The notes beneath the pieces are model-generated. The model was not told the DNA's origin and made no database searches. It saw only the letters and a list, made by a program, of their open reading frames with translations. From Hyaloperonospora brassicae (lineage: Eukaryota > Oomycota > Peronosporomycetes > Peronosporales > Peronosporaceae), in the NCBI GenBank assembly GCA_947650285.1, contig CANTFL010001312.1, positions 434,001-498,000 of the forward strand: DNA of 64,000 nt, read 5' to 3'. The position numbers and the translations under genes are program-made. Below, in pieces: positions 44,635 to 56,800 of the stretch. Position 1 is the stretch's first letter. Each line of letters starts with the position of its first letter.

Positions 44635-45640
44635 TCAAGGATTATACAAAGATTTTACTTGAACCGAGTCCCAGAATTGAGATGTGTATCGTTCAATTCT
44701 TGTCTTCTTATCGAGCACACGTTCGTCCATAGATAAGCTGCTGATGACCCGTTTGTTCTTGGCAAACACTGTTGCCGACCGAATATCGGTCACACACCTA
44801 CCCTCTGTGAAGAGAATGCAGATCTGCTTGGCTTCGCCGCTACGCAAATCACGCAAGAACCGTTTCCGTTCTAGCTTTGGAAATTGAGTTATCTCCGGAT
44901 TTGACTTTGGAGGCACAACCAGATCAAGCCTATAAGCGCCTACGATTGATCCTTCATTTACCAAGACGTTCAATGTCTCGAGTTCTTCCTGGGGACTTGC
45001 ATCATCAGGCTGGTCAGAGCTTGTTGGCCTACGCTGCTGAGAATTTAATCTTTTAGCAAGTGAATCTTGAAGATTTTCCTCCTCAAGCACGTGAAGACTT
45101 ATTCCCTCGACGTCTTCTGACTGTGTCTGAGCGACCACAGTCAGGTCTCGATCCTTTACGGTCGACTATCCAGTCGACCTAGGATAATCAAGTTGCCGTT
45201 TCTTGACAACCGGTTTCTTCTTCCTTGAATGTTGCCCACTACGCATGCATGCATGTCCCGGTCCACTCAATTTTGTTGAGTGGTGGAACTTTGGCGCTGC
45301 GTGTAAATCTTTACAGCCACCCGGAGCTTGCTTCACTTGTAGTAATCGTCTTCATGAGGTCTTGTGTAGACGTGCAAACGCCCGTACTACAAGTGGGGCC
45401 ATCTCACTCACTCGTAGTACATTCACACGCTTGTAGACGATCCATGACGGCCATCAGATGGACATCTGATGAACAAGCGGCAGGCATCTTGACGGATCGA
45501 TGCTGCCAGCTCACCCGTGTCTCCTTCCTTCTAGGCCAAGGCAATTCCATAATGACATCATATTTTTCATCCAGACGCAGTTCGATGACGTCATCATCGT
45601 ACTGTTTGCCCTATAATATGTAGTGGGGACCTACTACACG
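44635..45640 (-). pseudogene. Gypsy protease and linker remnant (element 2)
   Basis: The frame at 45138-44635 contains IRSATVFAKNKRVISSLSMD and DKKTRIERYTSQFWDSV, the linker before RT in oomycete Gypsy elements. Upstream, 45640-45440 reads KQYDDDVIELRLDEKYDVIM and VSWQHRSVKMPA, the C-terminal part of the retropepsin domain. The protease active site itself is not legible. Confidence 0.7.
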
Positions 45641-46094
45641 TTTTTTTAACAAGTGTTAATGCGCCTGTGGAAAGACGCACCGTCATCCCAGTTATAGTAA
45701 TGTCGCACTCAACGATTTTGATCTTACACTCCTTCAGTGAATGGCTGCTAACAAAGTTGCTGGACGATCTACAGTCAATTCAGAGCACATAATGACAAAT
45801 CTTCTATCACTTGTAACTTCAAGGTGATGAACATCACTTCATCACCCGGTACAGAGAGACACACACAGATTGTGTATCTGGAGCAACTTTCGTTAATAGA
45901 TTTGCAAATTATCTTGCGGTTGCTGGACCAGTATGGCTCCCCGCCCGTACTACCCCTAATATTTATAAATGGTCCTCTTCTCTGTTGCGCTTTTGAAACA
46001 GCGTTGAGCCTACACCCATTAAGTTTTTGCCTAATGGCCGGTCAATACACTTCGTACTTTATGGTAATGAGTATCGGGCACTACACTCGTAAGC

Positions 46095-46620
46095 GTAGTG
46101 TCCTAACTTCTGACAGCGATTGCACTTCTGCAATCGCGTTGTTTGAAGAGCGATGTCTCTAGCAATATACATATAAAAGTTCTATTGGTTCTGGACTCCG
46201 CTTTCCTGTTGTCTTGATATGCAATAGGTCGACAAATTAAATTAAAGCCTGTCACAAGGTGTACGCTTTATATTCCGCCAGAAGAATCACTTGATTATAT
46301 TTCTAAATTTTTAGACGGAACTGGGTTGTCTTAACAGGTCCGTCAACTGGACCCTGGATGAACACAGTGATTTTCGTGTGTTCATCTATCGGTTATGCAG
46401 TGATGTATCTTGAGAGGTATCGGATAAGCTGCAAGCAAGAAAGAACAAACTGTTAGCCCTGTATGAGTCTCGATATATAAGCACGAGCCAGGAATTATGC
46501 TCGTGGCGGCTCAAACGTTTGTCTATTCCGCGTATCGAAGATTCTTAATGGGTCATATGAACAGAGGTCGTGGAGGTTGGTCCTTAAGGCCTCGTTTGCG
46601 ACTATCAGTTGACGTATAAC
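46095..46620 (-). pseudogene. Gypsy Gag C-terminal remnant with zinc knuckle (element 2)
   Basis: The minus strand of 46620-46330 aligns with the C-terminal visible part of the intact gag at 1-260. CNRCQKLGHYAYEC (about 46136-46095) is a full CCHC zinc knuckle that follows it. Stops interrupt the frame. Sequence upstream of 46620 is lost or unrecognisable. Confidence 0.7.
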
Positions 46621-47465
46621 TTATAACATAGATCTATTTCCACCGCCTCAACTATGCAAGCGACCCCAAACCATATATATTAGTAGATTTGTATACGACT
46701 TAATGATACATGTACGTACTACATGCTCAGGGCTTGCGTCCGCCGCTTAGGTTGATCGGCGCTAATTATCTGGTTATCCTCTTCTTGATACGGATGTTGT
46801 GAGATTTTTGTGTAATTAATTTCTATTCATCCTCTACTTAAATACATGCACTTATAACACTATAGCAGGCTGTTATAAATTATAAAAGGTATATGAACTT
46901 ACTGTGTCTTGAGTAAAGGCCTTTGTACAAGCTATATATGATACATAGGAAATAAATTTGTGCGAGTAATAAGATGGATGAATCGACTATCACTAGTTGA
47001 TACGATAGCAACACTTTTTGGTATACTTTTTACAAGACTAGACAGACAACCAGTAGATCTGATTACCAACAACAAAGAACATCCTTACTTGTTGATAGTC
47101 TATATATAGCGCCCTCTCATTAACTCTTAATAAAGTTTGATTAGTATCCAGGCTCGTCTTACAACGATAGATTTTTTCAGTTTTATTTTAATTGCTAATC
47201 AAATTATACCTTTTTATATTTCCTGTCTTTGGGAACCGGCAACACGTACGAATAAAACAGAATAGAGGAAATTATTGTTGAAATTATTGTTGTCAGTGCG
47301 GTTTCACCACACTTAAAAATAACAGAAGAAGGTTCATACGAAATGAATATGCAAATTAACAGTAGCTAAACATCGAAATGTATTGATTATATGAAACTCA
47401 TGCCATCCCCTCTCTGTAAATTTGTCCGAACACTTTATAGTTCTATGCGATATGCATTGCGAGGT

Positions 47466-47500
47466 CTACCACCACCCATTGAGCACGTCAAGCAGCGACC
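47466..47500 (-). repeat. LTR-core fragment
   Basis: CCACCACCCATTGAGC followed by ACGTCAAGCAGCGACC matches the conserved core of the other LTRs in the window. The flanks do not align with the 444-bp Gypsy LTR, so it is a relic of a different or very old LTR. Confidence 0.55.
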
Positions 47501-48373
47501 AATGCGCTATTACCGTTTCATATATCAATTAATAAGTAGACACTTCGGTCACCATAGAATATCGCGTTGAATTACAAAATTCATAATGCAACATTTAATG
47601 TAATTTAGCTAATAATTAAATCTCGAAAAGATCATATTAATGAAAATGGAAACCCTATTGCATTTTTGCTGCTATTGTACGTTGTGAGTCGTAAATAATA
47701 TATAGAGAGGATTAGTGGAAATGATCATTTAAAGCAAGCCCCATAATTTAGCATATAGCGTGTAGAACAAGATCATTTTTGCGCTTATGGCTGATATATC
47801 GCAGTATATTTGCTCTTCTTGGTCATAAGAATACTTACGATGGATATACTGTTTACTATTTTACTACAAATGATAGATCAGCACTAATGAAGACATGACG
47901 ACTCACTTTGCAATTTCTTGCCCATCGTGGTTAAATAGTAATAACTTGATAACAATGCCGACCACGCTCTTTCTTACCTATAATGAAAAACAATCAATGT
48001 ATATCCCTTCAGAGTCGTCGGACATATAGGTTAAACATGAAATTGCACCTTTACTTATCTCTACCTTCTCTCGTCCTTCCTGCTTTCATTTATCGCAAAG
48101 AAAATAAAGCATCAGTGCTCACGAGATAAATTACATGCATATGCGAGCTCCATATCTTGCTTCGATGTCGATGCAATACGCCTTGGAGCATAAGTGCACC
48201 TCTGGATGGTATAGATTTCTGTCATCGATACGATATACGACTATGATCTCTTTGTATCTCCATAGATGTCTGTCTCCCAGTTAATTTGGTCTTTTACTTC
48301 CACACTGAAGTATCAACTAACAGCCACAATTTACAGTCTGATTCATCATGGATCATTAAGTCAAAAGATGATT

Positions 48374-48543
48374 CATACCGACCGAGCCGGCAAAAAACTA
48401 CAATCTCTACTTTTCCATCCCCATACTACACTACATAAATTCATTCAGTTTTTTGACTCATACCGACCGAGCCGGCAAAAAACTACAATCTCTACTTTTC
48501 CATCCCCATACTACACTAGATAAATTCATTCTGTTTAACGACG
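48374..48543. repeat. 85-bp tandem duplication
   Basis: CATACCGACCGAGCCGGC begins at 48374 and again at 48459. The two 85-bp units are almost identical over ~75 bp and diverge only near the end of the second (around 48537). The high identity within decayed DNA suggests a recent event. Confidence 0.85.
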
Positions 48544-50099
48544 ATAGGGTCGTTAGACACCTAAACAGACCGGACATACCAGATACGTTGCAGATATTTA
48601 TCTCACTTTAGTCACGATTTAGCCGCGGCATCACGGTCTACATAATTTTTCATCATCATATACGTTTCGAGATCTCAAGCATTCTCATGACACTACAAGG
48701 TGTCAAGAAGAAAATGTTAAGATGCCAATGGTTCTATACACTTGTTATAAAAAAGTATAAAAATCGCTGCTTTACGGGGCATGGATTTACTCACCGTTAT
48801 AAAATTATAGGTGTTGCAATTTATGCTTCTTCGGCGTCGCAATCTCTTGGTAATACAGCTCGTTTGATAAGTGCCAACAGCCATTTACTTGAAAGAGACT
48901 TCAGTACTTCAAACAAAGCGGGGCAACCGGAAGAATAGTGAACACAGTCAGGTGGATCTGGGAATCGCATTGAAGGTAGCAAAATAAATGTGAATATCAT
49001 TATCCCACTTTGTATACATTCGACGAACCTACTCAAAGCTTACTTTTCTCTTATTCTCGCACAAGATGCGCAATGACACAGCTTTATGAGTATTCTAATT
49101 TGTATCGCATTGAACTCTTGATCGAATAGTGATTATCAAAGTTTTAATATGATGCTAGATTTGCAATTCAAATTTCTAAAAGTAGCATATTGATTGCTAA
49201 TATCTGCAATGTAATATTTTACACTCACGACACATCGTTCGAAAACGATTGCCGGTCATCTAAGTTGAGCTGTATTGCTTCAAAGGTCGAAATGACCCCT
49301 GCGGAAGACATTTGGGCGTGATGAGTCGTGCCGTACAGCTCATTAAAATTATAGCATTAAAACAAATTTCGGTGTCGACAGGAATTTTAACAAGTATCAC
49401 ATAAAACAAATTGTTATTAGTCTTTTCATAAATTAAAAGTATATCCATATAATCAGTAAAATAGATTTGAATATATTTGGAAATAAAAAAATCCCTACAA
49501 TATTGGTAAAGAAACAAAATAAATAAAAATAAAAATTAATATTATTTCCTTGAGAATTAGGAAAAAAAGTAATTTATTTCTAACAGACGCGATTCATTGT
49601 GGCAAAAATAAAACCAAATGTCCATGATCGTTTACGTCTAGAATTCTTCCATTAGCACTTACGTGTCCTTTTCTGCAATTATATGGTTACATATTCGGTT
49701 TTTGTATTGCTATATAATGGCACCTTCGTAGTGTACAAATATGTAGGCATGCATCAAGTTCAAACGGCAAGATAAATTTCAAATCGAGTATATGATACTG
49801 CCATGATATAAATATATTACAATACCAAATTACAATATCAGGACCAAAAATGATCCAACCACGTTGTCGTATAATAACTGTCAAGCACTTCGACAAATAC
49901 GCTAAAGACATCATCGCTCGTTTCCTTCTTATAAAAGTCAGGCAGACGAAGAAGTCTGCAGACATGGAAGTTCTCAATAAAGTTAAAAGAAATAATAGAT
50001 TCATTCAAGTTTAGTAACATGATTATTATTTTACATGTATCACGCTTTATAATCAGAAATGAACATGCGATTCACAAAAATAACAACATAATTGGCTAC

Positions 50100-50220
50100 C
50101 GCAGCACCTACAACAACAACAACAACAGCAGCACCTACAACAACGTCAATATCAGCAGCAACATACACAATATCAGCATCAGCACCTACAACATACAGCA
50201 GCAGCAGCAACAATAGCAAC
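50100..50220 (+). repeat. CAA/CAG-rich microsatellite tract
   Basis: Runs of CAA and CAG (for example near 50108-50130 and 50198-50216) are interspersed with ACATACAAT-like words. Both strands give short glutamine- or valine/leucine-rich frames, which are by-products of the repeat. Confidence 0.7.
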
Positions 50221-52839
50221 AATTTATAACAAAAGTAACAGCAACAGTAATTGCAGCACCAATAACTACTGATGCAGCAACATTAACAATAGGAGCAAAA
50301 AAGGCAATAATTTAGTCAACAACTTTAATATCTACAATATTCGTACCGACTGACTGTGTTTACGGACGCGGCCGATAATACGTAGACGCGTTTGCGTCCT
50401 CATATCCAGTGGCTTCGTCTGAAAATGGTGGCTGCAAGCGCTGCAAGAACGCGGCAAAACCATCTCTGCGCTTCCCAAACAGATCGGGGGTTGGTCACGG
50501 CCGTAAAATAGGAAGACGAAAATAATTAAGGACGTGTAATTTCATCTTTTCCACATTAACTAAAACATAATAGGGGACGTGGCCTTTATTTTCCAATTAT
50601 CTGGGGCATTTTAATTCTCGTGATCAAATGTGGCATTTTATATTCTCCCGCTTATTTATCATGAACATGCCGGACATCTTCACGAATTATAAGGTATTGG
50701 ACTACTTAGATACAAATTGCTTTACAGCACGAGTTAGTATAACTCCTTATCAGATCTACCTGAAAAAATCAACTCTGATTTTTCTAATAATGGCAGGATT
50801 GATGGAAAGTAAAAATAGTGTTGTGAACATCGTATCTTGAAGGCCAGAGGAATCGTGCCATTATTTTCAGTCTTCAGCAACGATACGTGCTTACTAACAC
50901 AACACGCAAATGCCTTATATCTTCGGATATGAGAACTACTGCGCAACACACAGATATGAGCTTCTTACTTATTGCTAGCCCCCTGATATCAAGCCCTCCA
51001 TGCAAATTTAGGATGTTCTGTGTGATGGAGCATCGGATTTTCGAGACGGAAGCGGAAGAACACCAACTATTGTGTGATTAACAAAGTTTATCGCGTGAGC
51101 TATCCGATTAGTAACGGTATTTCATGTCTATTATCGACACTGCCACGTTCCAGCCAGTCGCTCACTTCCGCCACATTCAGATGACAACCACGCAAGAAGC
51201 TTACAAAAAACATTTGATGACGACGTGAGAAAGACCATATCCAAGACAAAAACAAGATAGTACGCGAAACAAGATGATACATCGACTTCTACAAAATAAA
51301 TTAAGTGTTCAAGGCGTTCGAAAATTGGCTTTTGACGCTTGTTTTGGTTTTATAACGAGCAAATTTATCTTTGCGCAATCATAAAGAGGCTTCAAGTAGC
51401 ATAGATGTAATATCTGCACACTTCTTGCTGTGCGATGATCGATAGAGTAGGCTGACATGGTATGGTCAATGCCTCATCGTTATCTACACTAAATGTGGTA
51501 GATGTCATTGCAGTCGACATGATGCGTATATAGCATAATATCCCGACGTATAAGCATGGTACTTTTGTGATAGGAGGAGGGTCATGATTATGAAAAATAT
51601 ACAGGTCAATTTTTGAAGTGACCGAATCTTTGAGCTACCTCCTTGCCTCATCGACGGAAGTACGAAAAGTCAGCGTTGCCTGGACGTCTTCCAGACCCAA
51701 TAGCTCAGATTTCCATCCTTCGTTATTTTAAGCTTTACATGTTTATGCTGGTAACTCTGCAAATTCCCCCGATTTCTACCTAACGAACGCAAATCACAAT
51801 CTTAGGAATGATCTCGACATTGTCCGAACGCTTTGGTTCAACTACGGTCCGTAGCTTTGTAATTGAGCTTCGAAAAATCTCATGTAAATATTGTAGACGA
51901 ACGGCTTGACATTGATGCAAGTAAACCAACAAATTATGCACAAAAAAGATTTTTTGGGGCACGCATTTATGTCGAAGTTGGTCGTCGTAAATGACGAGGT
52001 CCAGATGGACGAGTCTCTCAGCGGTCGGCGTCGCGGTGTAAAAAACACATAAAGTCTCGCATTCTTTTGTGAGCGGTTTGCAGCAGCCTATTACCGCCGT
52101 AAAGAGTGTGTGATCGTCGCACGTACTGCTTCGTAATTCGAGATGGTATGTCTACCTGAATATTCATACTTTGATGATGTTGACTATGATAAACCTAAAC
52201 GTGATGTGACACCAAGCAACACCATCAAGATTGTGCAAACGATTTATTACCATACAATGAAGAAGTGGTTAATGGTTCATTTACACCTAGAATGTGCACT
52301 ACCATCATATATGTCGTCCCTTTATCACAATGCAATCAGAATAAGAAACCTCTACCGTTCCGACAAGTGTATGCTACAACAATTGAAATTTGGACGCTTG
52401 CTCGCTTTTTCGAAAGCGAGGTGGCAGCACCCACATGTGCACGGTAAGTGATGTCACCAAGTTCTCACTCTAACTCGATGAAAGACACGACTGCGCTGCA
52501 ACGAAAGACGCTTGTGTTGACCTATTGGTCATTTTGTGATCGACAGGGGCGGAGCACACCATGCGTTTTTCCTTCGATCTACGGTTCGTAAGAGGCTGAA
52601 GAGTCAAGGATGGTGCTGTCCGAGGTTAAAAAGATCGACCTATATCTAGTGATACTAGGAGCTAGTGGGTACCGTAGATAGTTCAGCGAAGGTTTGCTAA
52701 ATCTGACGTTTTTTCGAGGCGTACACGCTATATTATGTGTATGCGAATTCTGCACAAGAAGACACACTTGTCAGTTGGGTTTGTGGGCGTAAATTATTAA
52801 TAGGGGTTGTGTAGATCTAGTGTCAAGCACCTACTACAA

Positions 52840-53273
52840 TGTAACGGGCTACCATGGTTCATAAGATTACCATTGTGATGGCATAGTAACATAGATTCTT
52901 CCGTTGGATATTCTTTTAACAATATCTCTATAATGGTGTTAGTGTTGTAATGACCGAAGGGCCTACTCATTGGTTAGTTATGTGATAATATAAATCCACC
53001 AATCGCTGCTGCACGCGCGCAATAGGTGTGAGCAAAAAACTCACATAGTGGACTGTAGCTGAATATAGTTAGAACAAGACAAAAGATGATTTATTAATAT
53101 ACCTCACATATATTTAATACAGTTCGACTTGTTCCCTAAACAGAGATTGCCTAGCTCTGTTTACTTTCTCGCGCTTCCTCACGCCACGTGTACGTGACGT
53201 CGGGATCACACAGCCTCGTGATCCGTCAACACAAGTTCTTACTAGACATCTGGTAAGAGCGTGCCCCGTTACG
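52840..53273 (+). repeat. Gypsy 5' LTR (element 3)
   Basis: The 434-bp LTR starts TGTAACGGGC and ends CCCCGTTACG. It aligns with the minus strands of 838-1281 and 39371-39832 and has the conserved core at 52996-53032. It is followed by a leader and a dead gag in the expected spacing, so it is a 5' LTR. Its 3' partner is not in the window. Confidence 0.8.
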
Positions 53274-53323
53274 CCTAGAAGCACTTCGTACTCCTTTCAA
53301 CGACCACAAACACTTCGCTAATC

Positions 53324-53850
53324 ATGAACATGTTAGATGAAGAGGAAGGAAATTCGACGCAAGTGAAGACTTCAACTATTGATGTGACATTAAATGGAGT
53401 GCGGTAAAACCAATGAGTTCTACCGAGGCGAAGCTGCCATCAGCGCAATGTTGTATGTTGTCTCTTGATAGTGACCAACAACGTGCCGCTTTAAATAGGT
53501 TAATATAAAATAAAATTGCCTCCGAGAGAGAGAAAGTAGCATTGATATACCTGCAAGACTATCAACAGGCCGAGTAGTTGAGAAAATTCGGTGCTTAACA
53601 GACAGAGCTGTTATATCAGTAGTATTACTATGCTGCTGTGAGCGGGGCGACACACACGGGTATTTCTAATATCTGGAAGATAGACATCTTTAAGTACAAA
53701 GGAGTCGAGAAATACTGCCTGTTGAGAATGTTTGTCGAGCTGGACGATGCCATAACGGCTCGACGCATCGTCGATGACGAACTGCTAGTTGCATTCGCCT
53801 AGATCTACCTTTCAGTACGAGCGAAGTTAATGCCCCATCAACCAGTCTGG
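53324..53850 (+). pseudogene. Gypsy gag remnant (element 3)
   Basis: The sequence starts ATGAACATGTTAGATG like the intact gag of element 1 and stays alignable at base level past the coiled coil to about 53850. It contains many in-frame stops (for example in GTGCGGTAAAAC at 53399-53410) and indels. Pol is not found downstream, so the element is a 5' fragment. Confidence 0.75.
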
Positions 53851-56800
53851 CAAGTGTGTCTTGCTCAGCCGCTAGAAGTTCTTCAGCATAGCCACGGAGG
53901 GACAGAAAGGAATTGTTCCCTATGGACTTGGTCACAATGATTCAATCTTCAGCTGGTGTGAGATTGGCAGAATTATGTGTACTTAAAATGCAATCATATT
54001 GAGTTTACGAAAGTCTGCTATCCAACATAATTTACGCCGAAGTGTTTTAGAGAGTCAGCGTAAAGCTAGCTGGTGGTGTGGTTAGTACTTGACTACGATG
54101 GTGACAATCGTGAGCTGATATATATTTTAGAAAAATAAAATACTATCACTGACACGCATCGTTTATTATCTTTTATTTTGCGCCATCACATGTGCCTTTA
54201 AACATATTATGATCATTATAACAACACATGTAGGTAACATAAACTTTGTTAAACCATGATGATGTAGAATGTTGGCCACAGCAACTTTCAACTTTCAATC
54301 GTGAGATTTACTCAAGGGGTCATATTAGCACGTATTGGTGATAATTGCTTGATGCTTTAAGATTGCTAACGATCCAGGTCTCACTAGCGCAAGAAGGTAG
54401 GTCCTTTTAAGTGTGTATATATAAGAAATTTGTCAGCAGCGTGGTGATTTGTCCGAAGTCATCGAGACTGTTAATTTTATATTTTTCGACATATGATTGT
54501 AGTTAAAGCTTTCATTATTTCGTGAGACGGATAGCAAGCAAATAACATGGACGCAGTCACCCGTATCATATCATGAGATACGATGATGCAAAAGAGACGT
54601 ACGATGGACCTTCCTTCACCTACTAGAAGTCTGGACATAAATACATACGAACTGGATGTTAAACCATGCCGATTTGCGGCAGAAGAGAAAACTTAGAATC
54701 ATGTATTTAAGTAGCAGTAACGGACCGGATTATCGGCTACAAAAATGCGATAGATCATTGCATACATTATGTTCAATTTGGGGTCGTCAATAGTTTATAA
54801 TGCTCAATGGCGAAATCTAAATATGTTTGCGGCGAGCCTTAAAGAGTGAAGATATACCACTTTATATAACACGATGCAATTTTAGGTCGAAAATAATATA
54901 ATATCCATTTACTTCTCCGCACATGCACAAGATTTATTCGTCAATCCACCAAAGCACTTAATAAACAATCATTGCAATTAGTGAAATCGCTCCAATTGAC
55001 CTGAAGGCTCTGTATTAGATGCTTGTACGAACTTATAAGCTCACCAACACCATTTACGAAAAAATTTGTGTTATGTTTCCTTACAATTTGAAGCAGGTGT
55101 TGACACATCAGTACAAGAGGTAATCTAATATTTATAGGTACCGACTTCAGAATGCAACCCGTACCGTGCACGAGTCCGTCTGGAATTGTCAACGAAAAAT
55201 GCATCGTGAAATGATCATTTAAAGATCAATTATAAGTTGGGCATCAATCGTTCACAATCTTCAAAGGCTGAGGCTAGATCCTAGCAATAATATAAGCACA
55301 ATAATAAAGACTCTCGAGAAAGTGGAGTAAAATACTACCAAGAAGACTCATAAATTTTGACGGTGTATATCGTTCCTCCAAATTCAGCAAGGCGTTCAAA
55401 TTAGATAATGTAGTAATCAGTCTGCTTCAGGGTAAAAAGTCAATTAATATTAAGCTTAACAAAAAATGTACCCCATATCTTATAATTTACTGCTGAATCC
55501 ACCATTCATTTCGGGAGAATTGACGCAGATCTACTGCTTTGTAAAGGCAGAATTTGTGTGACGGAAAAGAGATGTAGTGAGATTTAAAATATCTTAATAA
55601 GCATAATTACAGCTAGCTGAACAATTTGAATTAAATGCTAAATATCTTATGTAAACAGCAACCGGATCAGGCGACACAAGCAGCGATGACAATTGTAAAT
55701 GAAGGCGTAGGTTGTTTATATTCTAGCACCCGGTATTCGTTACCCTTCACTAGCAGTGTAAGTTATGCAGAACCTTCGTCATAACTGCCAATTTACAGTT
55801 GAAAATTGCATCCCAATACCAATAGGTTGAACTAACGAAAATTACATTACTGAATGTAAATTACAATAATCACACGTACATAAATTATCAGGCACAGGGT
55901 CTCAGCAGGCATGCGTTTAAGAAGGTTAAAATATAAAAAAAAACATTAAAGAGAAATAAAACGAAACCGTCGGTCGTTCATATGATGTCTATGGCACAAG
56001 TAATGTCGTCAAAGCCGCAATGTTTTTTTAGTTTAACAGAAGAAGAGGGCGCTCTGGCAGCTACAAATCTATTAAAGTGTTGACTAAAGACAAGGGTTCT
56101 CATTCTTGTAGCAATTATACAAATCAAATTGTCTTTTTTAAACACCCCCTGTTTCATACTCATCATACTGAGAATGCAGTTTTGTAGTTAGTGTACTACA
56201 GACGTCTAGTAAGGATATATTTTACAACTTTAAGTGGATCTCGTTCCACATCAATGCCTACAACAATCTATTCGATGTTCCTCTAAAATAAGCTTGTGGG
56301 GGGTAGCAGCATTTGCCAATGCAAAACAGCTGGCGGTGGCGGTTGTCCAGAATATATCTGAGCTTTGGCTAGTCAAGAGCATATTCTGGCATCTTGAAAG
56401 ACTGACAGCAAGTATAATATGATTCTTTACTGGGAATTCTTAATTAAATCAATATATGCACCTAGATCTGCGATCAAATTTGCGAAAAAAATGTATTTCG
56501 AGGATGGATTCGTTTCAGATAAGCGGAATCGGTCAAATAGTTGTTGTGGGTTCGAAAATTTGCGCTTTGAGATCATCAAAAAGAAGAGTGGCCGATAGAC
56601 GAAATCATGTGGTGATAGCGATGCCATAAGTATGGCCGTCTATTCAATTTGTCAGAATACCTATTTCTTCAGGCACGTATCAAGAATATCGGACGACTTA
56701 ACCTGCCGTTGGTCAGGCCTATAACCGTCCTAGCCGCCTGTATATTATAAGATCTGTATCGGATAGTATATCCCATTGGCTGCTTGTTTGGTCAGACCAT

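Larger units (their letters stand above)
39371..46620 (-). mobile_element. Ty3/Gypsy retrotransposon, 5'-truncated and decayed (element 2)
   Basis: On the minus strand, from right to left, there are gag (46620-46330), CCHC knuckle (~46115), protease (45640-45440), linker (45138-44635), RT (44303-44115), RNase H (43839-43543), integrase (42748-42446), integrase C-terminus (42020-41712), polypurine tract and 3' LTR. Integrase after RNase H is the Gypsy order. All domains are broken by stops. The 5' LTR and gag start are missing. Length is about 7.25 kb. Confidence 0.85.
46621..52839. other. AT-rich, gene-poor DNA
   Basis: No frame longer than ~105 codons has support and none shows a domain, signal peptide or good start. 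Exceptions are small: an LTR-core fragment at 47466-47500, a tandem duplication at 48374-48543 and a CAA/CAG tract at 50100-50220. The rest appears to be decayed intergenic sequence. Confidence 0.5.

Noticed and set aside
52840..53850. A full Gypsy element in the AT-rich region
   Set aside because: Only the 5' LTR and a dead gag align; no pol domain was found downstream.
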